A stretch of 64,000 nucleotides of DNA from contig NZ_CP032317.1 in the NCBI RefSeq assembly GCF_003574965.1, forward strand, positions 620,001 to 684,000, in the 5' to 3' direction. Position 1 is the first letter of the stretch. Each line of letters opens with the position of its first letter. Shown here one piece after another: positions 45,397-55,100 of the stretch. The stretch comes from Hymenobacter oligotrophus. GTDB taxonomy: Bacteria > Bacteroidota > Bacteroidia > Cytophagales > Hymenobacteraceae. A model generated the notes under the pieces. It saw nothing but the letters and a program-made list of their open reading frames with translations. It was not told the origin of the DNA and did no database searches. A program made the translations under genes and the position numbers.

Positions 45397-47622
45397 CTAA
45401 GCCTTCTTGTTACTGGTTCTCGGGGCCGGCTTTTTGTTGCTGGGCTTGGCCGTGGTGGCCGGGAAGCCGCGCTCTTTCATCAGCGCATCCACTTTCGGGT
45501 CGCGGCCGCGGAACTTGCGGTAGGCTTCGGCGGGGTCAACGGTGTTGCCTACCGAGAACACGTGCTTGGTCAGGCGCTGGCCCACGGCTTTGTCGTAGGC
45601 GCCACCGGCTTCGGTGAAGGCGCTGAAGCCATCGGCCGCCAGCACCTGCGACCAGAGGTAGCCGTAGTAGCCGGCCGCGTAGCCTTCGCCCGAAAACACG
45701 TGGCCGAACTGCGGCGTGCGGTGGCGCATCACAATCTCCTTGGGCATGCCCAGCTCGGCCAGGGTTTCGCGCTCAAACTTGTCGGGGTCAATCTTTTGGT
45801 CGCCGGCCAGGTGCAGCTTCATGTCGATGAGGGCGCTGCCCAGGAACTCCGTGGTTTCGAAGCCTTGGTTAAAGGTCGAGGCCTTTTCGATGCGGTCGAC
45901 GAGCTCCTGCGGAATGGGCTTGCCGGTTTTGTAGTGCAGGGCAAAGCGCTGCAGCACCTGCGGCGTGGGCAGCCAGTTTTCGAGGATCTGCGAGGGGAAC
46001 TCCACGTAGTCGCGCAGCACGCTGGTGCCCGAGAGCGAGGGGTACGTCACGTTCGACGACAGGCCGTGCAAGGCGTGGCCGAACTCGTGGAACAAGGTGC
46101 TGGCGTCGGTCCAGGAAATCAGCGTCGGTTCGCCGTCCTTGCCCTTCACAAAGTTCGAGTTGTTCGATACGATGGTCGTCACCTCGCCGTCGAGGCGCTC
46201 CTGCTTGCGGTAGGCGTTCATCCAGGCGCCGGAGCGTTTGCCGGGGCGGGCGTACGGGTCGAAATACCACAGGCCCACGTGCTTGCCCGAGGTCTTGTCT
46301 TTCACCTCCCACACTTTCACATCGGGGTGGTACACGGGCACGTTGGTTACGGGCACGAAGGTGAAGTTGAACAGCTCGCCGGCTACCCAAAACATGCCCT
46401 CGCGCATTTTATCGAGCTGCAGGTATTGCTGCACTTCGTTCTGGTCGAGGTCGTAGCGGGCTTTGCGCACTTTCTCGGCGTAGTAGCGGTAGTCCCAGGG
46501 CTCAATCGTGATGTTGGCGCCTTCCTTGTTGGCTACGGCCTGCATGTCGGCTACTTCCTCGCGCACGCGGGCCACGGCGGGTTTCCATACGTCCTCCATC
46601 AGCTTCATAGCTGCTTCGGGCGTTTTGGCCATGGTGTTGTCGAGGCGCCAGTGGGCGTAGGTTTTGTAGCCCAGCAGCTTGGAGCGCTCGGCGCGCAGCG
46701 GCAGAATCTGGGTGATGAGGGCGTTATTGTCGCGGGCGCCGCCGTTGTCGCCGCGGTTGTAGAACATGCGCCAGGCCTTCTCGCGCAGCTTGCGCTGGTC
46801 GGAGTAGGTCAGGAAGGGCTCCACCGATGAGCGGGTGTTCACGATGAGGCCCGCGCCCTGCACCTTGCGCGCCGCGGCGGCGTTGGCCGCATCGGCCTGC
46901 AACGAGGCGGGCAGGCCGCCTAGGTCGGCCGGGGTTTTCAGCACCAGCACCGAGTCGGTTTCGTCGGCCAGCAGGTTCTGCGAAAAGCGGGTGTAGAGGT
47001 TGGCCAGCTCCTGGTTGATTTTGGAGAGGCGGGCTTTGGCGGTGGCATCGAGCTTGGCGCCGGCCCGCACAAAGTTGTTGTAGTACACCCAGGTAAGGCG
47101 CTGCTGCTCGGGCGTCAGCTTCTTCTTGTCGGGCGCGTTGTACACCGCCTCAATGCGCTTAAACAGGGCAGCGTTCTGGTTTATCTGGTCGCTGAACGCG
47201 GCCATCTTCGGGGCCATTTCGCGCTGCACGGCCTGCACCTCGGGCGTGCTCAGCGTGCCCGACCAAATGCCGTACACCGTCTGCACTTCGTCGAGGCGCT
47301 GGCCGGCGCGCTCCAGGGCGCCAATGGTGTTGTCGAAGGTGGCGGGTTGCTTGTTATCGGCAATGGCCTGAATCTCGCGCAGGTTTTCGGCCATGGCGGC
47401 TTCCAAGGCGGGTTTGAAGTGTTCCACCTTCACTTTATCGAAGGGCGGCACGCCGCCGTAGGGGCCGGCCCAGCCCGCCAACAAAGGATTGGCCGCCGTG
47501 GCTGAGGCGGCTGGTTGCGCGGTTTGGGCCAAGCTGGACATAGGCACGACAGCCGTAAGCTGCAGAGTAAAGAGGGAGCCGGCGAGCAGCAGGCGGGTGG
47601 GGAAAGGGCGGAAATCGGGCAT
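45397..47622 (-). CDS. dcp: M3 family peptidyl-dipeptidase (Dcp-like)
   Basis: 741 residues with a signal peptide (about residues 1-32). The thermolysin-type motif HEFGHALHG lies near residue 509, the third zinc ligand Glu in DYVEFPSQI, and GEGYAAGYYGYLWSQV is a classic M3 signature. Family enzymes release dipeptides from peptide C-termini; here in the periplasm. A Lys/Pro-rich tail (KPSNKKPAPRTSNKKA) is unusual. Confidence 0.91.
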   Translation of the reverse strand: MPDFRPFPTRLLLAGSLFTLQLTAVVPMSSLAQTAQPAASATAANPLLAGWAGPYGGVPPFDKVKVEHFKPALEAAMAENLREIQAIADNKQPATFDNTIGALERAGQRLDEVQTVYGIWSGTLSTPEVQAVQREMAPKMAAFSDQINQNAALFKRIEAVYNAPDKKKLTPEQQRLTWVYYNNFVRAGAKLDATAKARLSKINQELANLYTRFSQNLLADETDSVLVLKTPADLGGLPASLQADAANAAAARKVQGAGLIVNTRSSVEPFLTYSDQRKLREKAWRMFYNRGDNGGARDNNALITQILPLRAERSKLLGYKTYAHWRLDNTMAKTPEAAMKLMEDVWKPAVARVREEVADMQAVANKEGANITIEPWDYRYYAEKVRKARYDLDQNEVQQYLQLDKMREGMFWVAGELFNFTFVPVTNVPVYHPDVKVWEVKDKTSGKHVGLWYFDPYARPGKRSGAWMNAYRKQERLDGEVTTIVSNNSNFVKGKDGEPTLISWTDASTLFHEFGHALHGLSSNVTYPSLSGTSVLRDYVEFPSQILENWLPTPQVLQRFALHYKTGKPIPQELVDRIEKASTFNQGFETTEFLGSALIDMKLHLAGDQKIDPDKFERETLAELGMPKEIVMRHRTPQFGHVFSGEGYAAGYYGYLWSQVLAADGFSAFTEAGGAYDKAVGQRLTKHVFSVGNTVDPAEAYRKFRGRDPKVDALMKERGFPATTAKPSNKKPAPRTSNKKA

Positions 47623-47712
47623 AGGAGTGAGGCCGGCATTAAGGCCAGCCTAGGCTAAAGTACAGCAAAGCGGCCGAAAGGCGCAGTGCTGTGAAGTACG
47701 AACAGAAGAACG

Positions 47713-47795
47713 GCCCTAGAGCTAGAAAGCTAGTTACCCTCCTCATGTGAATTCCGCGGCTTGAGCGGCGTGGGCTAGGGGGGGTAACTGACCGT
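47713..47795. repeat. Family 1 repeat, long subtype
   Basis: Starts ccctcctcatgtga, then attccgcggcttgagcggcg in place of the second palindrome arm and ends ggggggtaactgac, the same subtype as at 57249-57408. Confidence 0.75.
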
Positions 47796-47830
47796 TGTTC
47801 ACCTAGGGCGTCATGCAGAGGCAGTAATCG

Positions 47831-48090
47831 AACCGCAGGTCAGCGTAGCGAAGCATCGCTCCCGCTTCGTTGCATTCCCTAGGTCGTCATGACGAGCGCA
47901 GCCGAGACATCTCGCCGGATAGTAATTACTCTCGGGCGTCAGCAGGCGAGATGTCTCGACAAGCTCGACATGACGTTCTTAGTTGAGTTGTTCTGCATCA
48001 GCACGCGAGATTCCTCGCCAAGCTCGGAATGACGTTCCATGTTGAGTGCAACGAAGCGGGAGCGATGCTTCGCTACGCTGACCTGCGGTT
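47831..48090. repeat. 260-base nested palindrome with perfect 44-base arms
   Basis: 47831-47874 and 48047-48090 are exact 44-base reverse complements. Between them sit family 2 arms at 47885-47931 and 47940-47974 and a third partial unit at 47995-48034. No gene lies in the 47623-48435 spacer. Confidence 0.88.
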
Positions 48091-48435
48091 CGGCCGGGCT
48101 CAGCAGGACGGTCTAGGTGGTGTTTTAGCAAAATCCAAACACGCTCCTAAGGCCTAGAGTGGTTCCCTGCGCGCCGGGGGCTATCATTCCATTCTTACCT
48201 ACGCCAGCCAGCCACAATCGGCCAACACGGCTTGCTTATTTAGGGCTGAGCAACACAAAGGTCCCGGCTCATTGCCTGGGCCTTTGGCATCCTAGGTTAG
48301 GTTCCGGAAAGGGTCTATCCTCGGTGTCAGCTCTGTTGCCCAAGCAAGCAACGCGGGCCTCTCAACCCTGCAGTGGCCCTAGCACCTAGGGGTAGGCCGC
48401 TAAGCTTTTAGGGCAGCGCCCCGAAGCCACGGCGC

Positions 48436-50304
48436 TTACACCGTCCACAGGCGTAGGCTCAGCCAGCCGTGCGCGGCTAGGGCATAGGCTAGCCAACCCA
48501 GGGAGGCGTAAGTGAACAACAGAAACCAAGCCACCGGGCGACTACGGAACTGCCGGAAGCGGAGCACCGTGAGCAGCAGGCCGGCCAGGGTGAAAACGGC
48601 AAAAGCCAGCGGCCCCAGGCTAGCCAGCACGGACGAGGGCTGCAGGGTGCCGGTCAGCCAGATGTGGTCGGCGAGGTACGCAAAGGCCGCAAACGTAACG
48701 ACAAGGGCCGTGGTGGCGAGCAGCGGCAGCAACCGGGGCAGCACCTGGCCGCGGGGCACCAAGCGGCGCAAGGCCAGAATCAGCCACACCAGGCCCGCCA
48801 GGCTGCTGCTTACGATGAGCAGCAAGCTAAGCGCAAACAGGGTGGGGCGCACCCACCACCAGGTGTTGCTGGCTTCGAGAAAGTAACCCGTGGAGGAAAC
48901 CAACGCGCGACGGCCGTCGCGGTCGTGGGTGAGGGCGAAGGACGCCACCCGCTGGCCCGGCAGGCGGAACGTAAGCGTGCCGGTGGGCAGCAGCGTGTCG
49001 GCGGCGCCCACCAGGGGCTTCAGCAAAAGCAGCTGGCCTTGCCGGAGCAACTGCCGGTCGCCGAGCAGGTAACTGTTGATGCCGGTTAAAGCGTTGCGCG
49101 GCGCCGCGCCTTCGTAGTGACCTAGGAAGGGCGCCACCGCAGCGGCATCCAGCGCAACGGGGGCGGGCTCGGCGGGGGCGGGTACCTGGCGCAGCAAGAA
49201 CTCCTGAATCAGCTTATCGAGAGCCTTGGTGCTTTGGTCGCCGTTGTTCGACAGGGCGTAGCCCAGGCCCAGCTCGCGGTTGTAGGCAAAAGTAGAGGAG
49301 AAGCCCCCGATGCCGCCGCCGTGGCCCCGGAACGTAGCCTTTCCCTTCCGGTTAATCACGTGGTTAGCCAGGCCGTAGTCGGCGGGCAGGCCGGCCCGGG
49401 CGGCCAGCGACGAATGGGTGGTTTCTATCTCGCGTAGAAAGTCCGGCTGCAGCACCACTGCGCCGTTGGCGGGGCGGAAGTCGCGCAGGAAAAATTGCAC
49501 CCAGCGCGTCATATCGGCCGCCGAAGCGCTAAGCGAGCCAGCGGGGCCGCTGTAAATGGGCAAAGCCTCCACGCGTCGGTACCGGCCCTCGGCGTATGCG
49601 TAGCCGCGGGCCAGCTTGGGGTGGGCAGCCGGGCGCAACGCAAAGGTGGCTTCGGGCATGCCCAACGGACGGAGCACGCGCTCGGCCAGGTAGGTTTCGT
49701 AGGGTTGGCCGCTCAGCTTTTCGAGCAGGTAGCCGGCCAGCTGGTAGCCGGGGTTGGAGTACGACATCCGTTCGCCGGGGCGCCAGCGGCAGCGCAATTC
49801 CTCGCGAAACACCTGCACGGCGGCGGGGCCGCGCGGGTCGGTGGCCGTGGGGTTGTAGATGTGGTTCAGGTGCATGTCGTCGAAGCCGGCGGTATGCTCC
49901 AGCAGGTGCACCACCCGCACCGGGTCGGTGGCTTCCCAAGGGTTTTCGAGGGGGATTTCGGGGGCCAGCTTGCGCACTTCGTCGTCGAGGCGAAGCTTGC
50001 CCTGCTCTACAAGCTGCAGCAGCCCAACGGCCACGAAGCTCTTAGTAACGGAGCCCACCCGAAACAGGGTATGAGCCGTGACGGGCTTGTGGTTTTCCAC
50101 GTCGGCCAGGCCCAGCCCACCTTCGAAAAGCACGGAATCACGCGCGACCAGGGTGAGCAGCAGCCCAGGCATGTGCTGCCGGCGCATAATGCTCTCCAGC
50201 GAATCAGTTAGTTCGGACACGGTGGTAACAGGCCGGCGCTGGGCGCGGGCCGCGGAAGCAGCAAGGCCCACCAGCAGCGGCAGAATCAGCAGTAATTTTT
50301 TCAC
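48436..50304 (-). CDS. Membrane-anchored serine hydrolase, class C beta-lactamase fold
   Basis: 622 residues from a GTG start (50304). Signal peptide, then a beta-lactamase/DD-peptidase domain: SVTK motif with the nucleophile Ser near residue 90, YSNPGYQLAG as the YxN motif, and HGGGIGG as the KTG-box equivalent. The last 130 residues contain four predicted transmembrane helices. Probably a periplasmic esterase, peptidase or cell-wall hydrolase anchored in the inner membrane, not necessarily a drug-resistance enzyme. Confidence 0.87.
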   Translation of the reverse strand: MKKLLLILPLLVGLAASAARAQRRPVTTVSELTDSLESIMRRQHMPGLLLTLVARDSVLFEGGLGLADVENHKPVTAHTLFRVGSVTKSFVAVGLLQLVEQGKLRLDDEVRKLAPEIPLENPWEATDPVRVVHLLEHTAGFDDMHLNHIYNPTATDPRGPAAVQVFREELRCRWRPGERMSYSNPGYQLAGYLLEKLSGQPYETYLAERVLRPLGMPEATFALRPAAHPKLARGYAYAEGRYRRVEALPIYSGPAGSLSASAADMTRWVQFFLRDFRPANGAVVLQPDFLREIETTHSSLAARAGLPADYGLANHVINRKGKATFRGHGGGIGGFSSTFAYNRELGLGYALSNNGDQSTKALDKLIQEFLLRQVPAPAEPAPVALDAAAVAPFLGHYEGAAPRNALTGINSYLLGDRQLLRQGQLLLLKPLVGAADTLLPTGTLTFRLPGQRVASFALTHDRDGRRALVSSTGYFLEASNTWWWVRPTLFALSLLLIVSSSLAGLVWLILALRRLVPRGQVLPRLLPLLATTALVVTFAAFAYLADHIWLTGTLQPSSVLASLGPLAFAVFTLAGLLLTVLRFRQFRSRPVAWFLLFTYASLGWLAYALAAHGWLSLRLWTV

Positions 50305-51017
50305 GATAGAGGAGTGTGGCGGCTATAAGATTTTGCGGAAAATATAGGAGGTTTAAAAAGAATATGAATTTGTTAATATAATGATTGAGATGAGAAGATG
50401 GGCGCGATAGGGCCCGGCCGCTTAACAGCGCCGTGAGGCTTGCACCAGTGATGGACTTTTGAATCAGAACTTCGGTAGTAGTGGTACCTGCATTAGCGAA
50501 AATTACTGGTAGGTAAACGCACCGGGGCAGACCCTTCTGTTGCGGAAGCACAGGCATGAGCGCCTCCTTGCCCAACCCGAAACCACCTGCGCTGGCACAC
50601 TACGAAGTGGCCGCCGAGAATATATGTTGTAACTAGCTGAACTTAACTGACCGGGAGCCGCTTGCTCTTGTATCAGCATCGGGAGTTGCAACCGAGCAAA
50701 TAAGGGCTACACCGGGGCAGTGCGAACGGCCCGCCCGGCGCCCTGCTCAGCTTTGCCGGTTTTGCATCCCCAACAAGCCTTGCCAAGGTAGGCAACAGGC
50801 ACTTTACGGTTTAGCGCGCCGCCATCCCAACGCCGCTGCAATCATCCCGAAGGGTGTGGCAAGAAACCGTACTGCCGCACGACCTAGGAGACAAGCACCC
50901 TGCATCTTTTCGCTGCTGCCTTTCGGGGCGGTATTGGTGCGGCGTGGCGGCCATTACCGGAGCGGCCCATCATTCGGCCGGCCGATGTATTCCTCCTTCT
51001 GCATTTCTTCTATCGAC
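50305..51017. other. Intergenic space without recognised gene
   Basis: About 710 bases. AT-rich around 50335-50390, then GC-rich without a credible frame. It must hold the promoters of the divergent hydrolase and small-gene pair. One CCTAGG at 50883. Confidence 0.5.
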
Positions 51018-51359
51018 ATGACCGATACTTACCTGCGCAGCCTCGGCTTTGCGCCCCTCGACCAAAACGACCTAGGCGGCCGCCGCGCCTTCGATACTTC
51101 CTGGCGTTATCAGCACGAGCGCCGCGCCCTCGATGGGGCTTCTTTGTTCATCGAGCATCCGCTGGGCATAGCTAGCTGCCGCCTAAGCGCGCTGGCCGCA
51201 CCCTTGGCCGCCCAGGATGTATTTGCCACCACCACGCTCCACGACCGCCCCGGCCTGGAAACTGCCATCGAAGCCTTCTACAGCGCGCACGGCGGCAAGG
51301 GCGAGGTGGCACCCCCCTTCGTGCCTTATGTGTACCGGCCGTTCCGCCGCCGGCACTAG
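51018..51359 (+). CDS. Hypothetical protein, 113 residues
   Basis: Soluble, no signal peptide, no family recognised. Start at 51018 (MTDTYLRSLGF) is supported by the change to a coherent protein-like composition there; the open frame upstream to 50856 looks random. It probably forms an operon with the next small gene, 35 bases downstream. Confidence 0.62.
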   Translation: MTDTYLRSLGFAPLDQNDLGGRRAFDTSWRYQHERRALDGASLFIEHPLGIASCRLSALAAPLAAQDVFATTTLHDRPGLETAIEAFYSAHGGKGEVAPPFVPYVYRPFRRRH

Positions 51360-51394
51360 CCGACTCCCTTTTCTGCTTTTAATTCAGCGATTAT

Positions 51395-51670
51395 ATGAAT
51401 CAAGACCTACAAGACAGCCTGGCCAACAACGCAAAGGAGTGGTTGGCGTTGTCGCTGTCCATTTCCTCGGCCGAGAAACAAGCCTTCAACAAAGTTCACG
51501 ACGGCTTTTACACCTCCTACGGCCCCGCGTTTATGGCGCACGTGTACCGCAGCACCATCGAGCAAGCCCTGCAAAGCATGCCCGATGCCGAGCGCACCAA
51601 ACTGCTAGCGGCTTTTCAGGAATCCATGAGCAGAGCCATCGACGAGCATTACGCGCCTTCGGGACACTAA
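51395..51670 (+). CDS. Hypothetical helical protein, 91 residues
   Basis: Amphipathic helical composition (AKEWLALSLSISSAEKQAF, YRSTIEQALQSM) with no cysteine or membrane segment. Unrecognised. It ends 20 bases before a perfect terminator. Confidence 0.68.
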   Translation: MNQDLQDSLANNAKEWLALSLSISSAEKQAFNKVHDGFYTSYGPAFMAHVYRSTIEQALQSMPDAERTKLLAAFQESMSRAIDEHYAPSGH

Positions 51671-51690
51671 ACTTCCAGTGACTTCCTGGC

Positions 51691-51731
51691 AAACGCAACG
51701 CCCCCGACCATTGGCCGGGGGCGTTGCGTTT
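51691..51731. terminator. Bidirectional terminator
   Basis: Perfect 16-base stem (51691-51706 and 51716-51731) with A run before and T run after. It ends the small plus-strand operon and the long minus-strand locus that stops at 51760. Confidence 0.85.
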
Positions 51732-51759
51732 GCTAAGAGGCCTGCCGGATACTGGCGCG

Positions 51760-52170
51760 TCACAGGTTCAGGTACTTAATCAGCCCGTACAGGCATATGG
51801 CCGCGCCGCCTATAGCCGATGCCCAGGGTCGAAGGGTCGAGCCATCGGTGCCAACCGTGAAATGGCTCGGGTTGGCAGGGTCGAAACGCACCCGCACCGT
51901 GTCGCCAGCTTGGCAGCCAGGTACGTCGGTTCCGTAAGCGGCACGAGCGGTTACCCATTCGCACTGCGGAGTCCAGAAACGGACCACGGCGTAGTAGCGG
52001 GGCGAGCTGGTTCCAGAATACTCAACGTCGACCACCACGCCCTCGGCCGTATCGCCGTGGCGGTGCAGTTTAATTTGGCGGTTAAGCAAGTTGGCGCTCA
52101 GGAGTAGCACCAGCGCACCGGCCGTTTCCGTCAGCAAAAAAGCTTGGTCGGCGCTATCCAACGAAAACAC
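51760..52170 (-). CDS. DUF3592 membrane protein
   Basis: 136 residues from a GTG at 52170, two bases after the stop of the giant ATPase, so it is co-translated or co-transcribed. Two transmembrane helices (about 10-28 and 115-133) flank a beta-rich domain with YYAVVRFWTPQCEWV and VRVRFDPANPSHF, the DUF3592 signature. Function unknown; last gene of the envelope-stress locus. Confidence 0.82.
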   Translation of the reverse strand: MFSLDSADQAFLLTETAGALVLLLSANLLNRQIKLHRHGDTAEGVVVDVEYSGTSSPRYYAVVRFWTPQCEWVTARAAYGTDVPGCQAGDTVRVRFDPANPSHFTVGTDGSTLRPWASAIGGAAICLYGLIKYLNL

Positions 52171-52172
52171 GG

Positions 52173-55100
52173 TTAAGCATTTTTTAGTACTTCCCGAATC
52201 CCGCTCAGCCCGCCCGCAATGGCCTCGAGCTTGGTGAGCACCTGCAGCACTTGGCCGGCTTGCGAGTTGCGCAGGTTGTCTTGGTAGGTGTGCTTGATCT
52301 GCTGCCAGCGCTGTTGCTGCTCGGGCGTGAGCCAGCCGAGCAGCTCGCGCAGCTTAAGTAGGTTGGCTTCGGCAGCGCTGGTTAAGGTTTGGGCTTCGCT
52401 TTCGTAGTGGGCGGCCAGCAGCTGCTCTACTTCCTGCTCGTTCATTACCGGGCGCACCTTTTCGGCCAGCTTGTTCATGTTGCGGTACGAGCCCTGCAGC
52501 TTAAACGGAGGCTCGGTGCGGTAGGCGTCGGCCTGGGCGGCGCTGGCAATGTAGGCGGCGTTTACGCGGGCCACCACGTCGCGCAGGCGCAGCAGCTTTT
52601 GCAGCACGGCCACGTACTCGCTGAGCTCCTCGGGAGCGTGGTTGCCCTCGAAGGTCAAGCCGTCGGCTTGGCCGGTTTCGGCGAGGCGGATGAGGGCGGG
52701 CACGTCCTGCGGCGCCTGGGTGGCCAGGCGACCTAGGGCGGCGTTGCTGGTGAGGGCGTTTTCGAGGTAGGAGAGGCGGAAGGCTTCTTCGGAGCCGGCC
52801 GTCAGGATGTCGCCTAGGTTGTAAATGTCGGCGCGGTTGGCGAGCATGTCGGGCAGCTTAAACACGTCGCCGGTTTCGGTGTAGGGGTTGCCGGCCATCA
52901 CCACGCACACCTTGCGGCCGCGGAAATCGTAGGTGCGGGCGCGGCCCTGGTACACGCCCTCAATCTTGCGCTGCGCATCGCAAAGCGAGATAAACTTCTG
53001 CAGAAACTCGGGGTGGCAGTGCTGTATGTCGTCGACGTAAATCATCACGTTGTCGCCCATCTCGAAGGCCAGGTTCAGCTTTTCCAGCTCCTGCCGCGCG
53101 CCGGCATTCGGTGCCTGTGCTGGGTCGACGCTCGTAACGGCGTGGCCGATGGCCGGCCCGTTGATCTTCATAAAGATCAGACCTAGGCGGTTGGCCACGT
53201 ACTCGAGCAGCGTGGTTTTGCCGTAGCCCGGCGGCGAAATAAGCAGCAGCAAACCCATCAGGTCGGTGCGCTTGCCCTCGCCGGCGGTACCAATTTGCTT
53301 GGCCAAGTTGGCGCCAATCAGCGGCAGGTACACCTGGTCGATGAGGCGGTTGCGCACAAAGGAGGTGAGCACGCGCGGGCGGAAGTCGTCGAGGCGCATG
53401 GTGTCGGCGGCTTGGGCCAGCAACTGCTTTTTCAGCTCGGCAAACCGCTCGAACTGCGGCTGCGTGTGCTGCACGTAGTGGTGCAGCCGGCGGCGGAAGT
53501 GCGGGAAGTTGAGCGCGTAGCTGTGGTCTTCCTGAATGCGCGGGTGCGTACCGCGCAGGCCGGGCAGCACCTCCGTAAGCGGCGTGCGCACCACCTGCGC
53601 GGGGTTGTAGCTACGCGTAACGAGCAGCGCGGCGGCCTCGTCGCCGTACTCAACCCAAGCCGTGTGGTTGGCTTGCTTGAGGAAAGCCTGCAGCCACTGC
53701 CGTACCAGTTGGTACTGCGCCGTGGGTTGCTGACCTAGGGCCGCTACCGAAGCCTCGAAGGTGTCGGTGGCGCGGCGCTCCTTCAGTTGCTTCAGGAAGG
53801 CATCGTGCAGATCGGCGGCTTCGGCGGAGGTGGTGAAGGGGGTAGCGCGGGGTTGATACTGCTCAACCACCATGCTGCCGCGGCCTTCAACCAAACCGCC
53901 TTGGGTGATACTTGCCGGCAACTGTCGGTTTTTGGAAGCCGAGGCTTGCTGAATCAACTCGTGCAGTAGGTAGGTGCCTGCTTCGGCTACTTCGGCTGGG
54001 GTAAACAGGCCACTTTCTTGCGCGAACTGGCTGAGGGCAGCCTGCAGCTCGGCGGCGAGCTTGCTTGTTTCCTGCGCGCCAGGGTATACCTGCAACAACA
54101 GGGCAAGGCCCCGAATCTGGTGCAACCAATGGGCTTTTTTATCGGCGGGGGCAAAGCGGTGCCAGTACAGGCTGGCGGCGGCGCGGGTTTCGGTGGGGTA
54201 GCGCAGCAAGCCGGTGGTGCGGGTTAGGCGCACAAGCGCAGCCAGTATTTGCGCCGCGTCGTGGTCGTGTACGCCTTTGAGGTAGCCCTCGGCGTAGCGC
54301 GGGGCCATGTGCTGCTGCACGTAGCTCAGCAGCTCGGCGGCACCTAGGCGCTCCAACTCCGCCACTTGCAGCGTGGCCGGTGCACCCTCAGCGGCCGGTG
54401 CTGGGTTTTGGGCGACTGCGAGCAGCTGGTAGGCCAGAAACTCGGCGCGGTACACATCGTGGTTTTCGGAGGGCAGCGTTTGCTCCCACACCGGGCGGGC
54501 CTGCTCCACGGCAGCATCGGCCACGGCCCGGAAGAAGTTGGTGCCGGTGAGGTGGTAGTGCAGCTGCCCATCGCGCAGCACCAGGGTCAGCTCCAGCGGT
54601 TGGGTATTTACCGTGAAGGTGTGCGGACCAAAGCGCACGCCCTGGCCACCGTCCACAAACAAGTCGGCGCGGTCTTTCAGCTGGCGTACGGCGTCTTCGC
54701 GCACCGTTTTCAGGCGCGATTGTAAGTCGTCGGCCTTTACGGCGTCGCCTAGGGCCAGCAGCTCATCCACAGTGCGGCGCACCTTCTCCACCATCACGTC
54801 GGCCGCGAAATGGCCGTTGATGTCGGCCACCGACGTGAGCTTGGCTACGCGGTTGTGCACCGCCTTCAGCATGCGCTCGGCCGATTGCAGCAGGGCCGTG
54901 GCGCGTTGGTTGCGCGCGGCTACCAGGCTTTGCTTGCGGGCCTCAAAGGCCTCGTAAGCTTCTTCGCGGCGGGTAGCTAGCTGACTTAGAAACTGGTCGA
55001 ACTCCGGAAACTTGCCCTCCAACTCCTGCAACTGCACCATCAGGCGCGAGAGGTACTCGTCGCACTTGGCAGGCGTGTCGGAAAGGTCGAGGTAGTTTAC

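Noticed and set aside
48159-48389. 76-codon plus-strand frame in the repeat-rich spacer
   Set aside because: Lies in a repeat-derived spacer and shows no recognisable features.
48436-50304. Serine hydrolase as an antibiotic-resistance beta-lactamase
   Set aside because: The fold is shared by many esterases and peptidases, and the four membrane helices and context do not support a resistance role.
50204-50575. 123-codon minus-strand frame across the hydrolase start
   Set aside because: It overlaps the signal-peptide region of the serine hydrolase in another frame and has no protein-like pattern.
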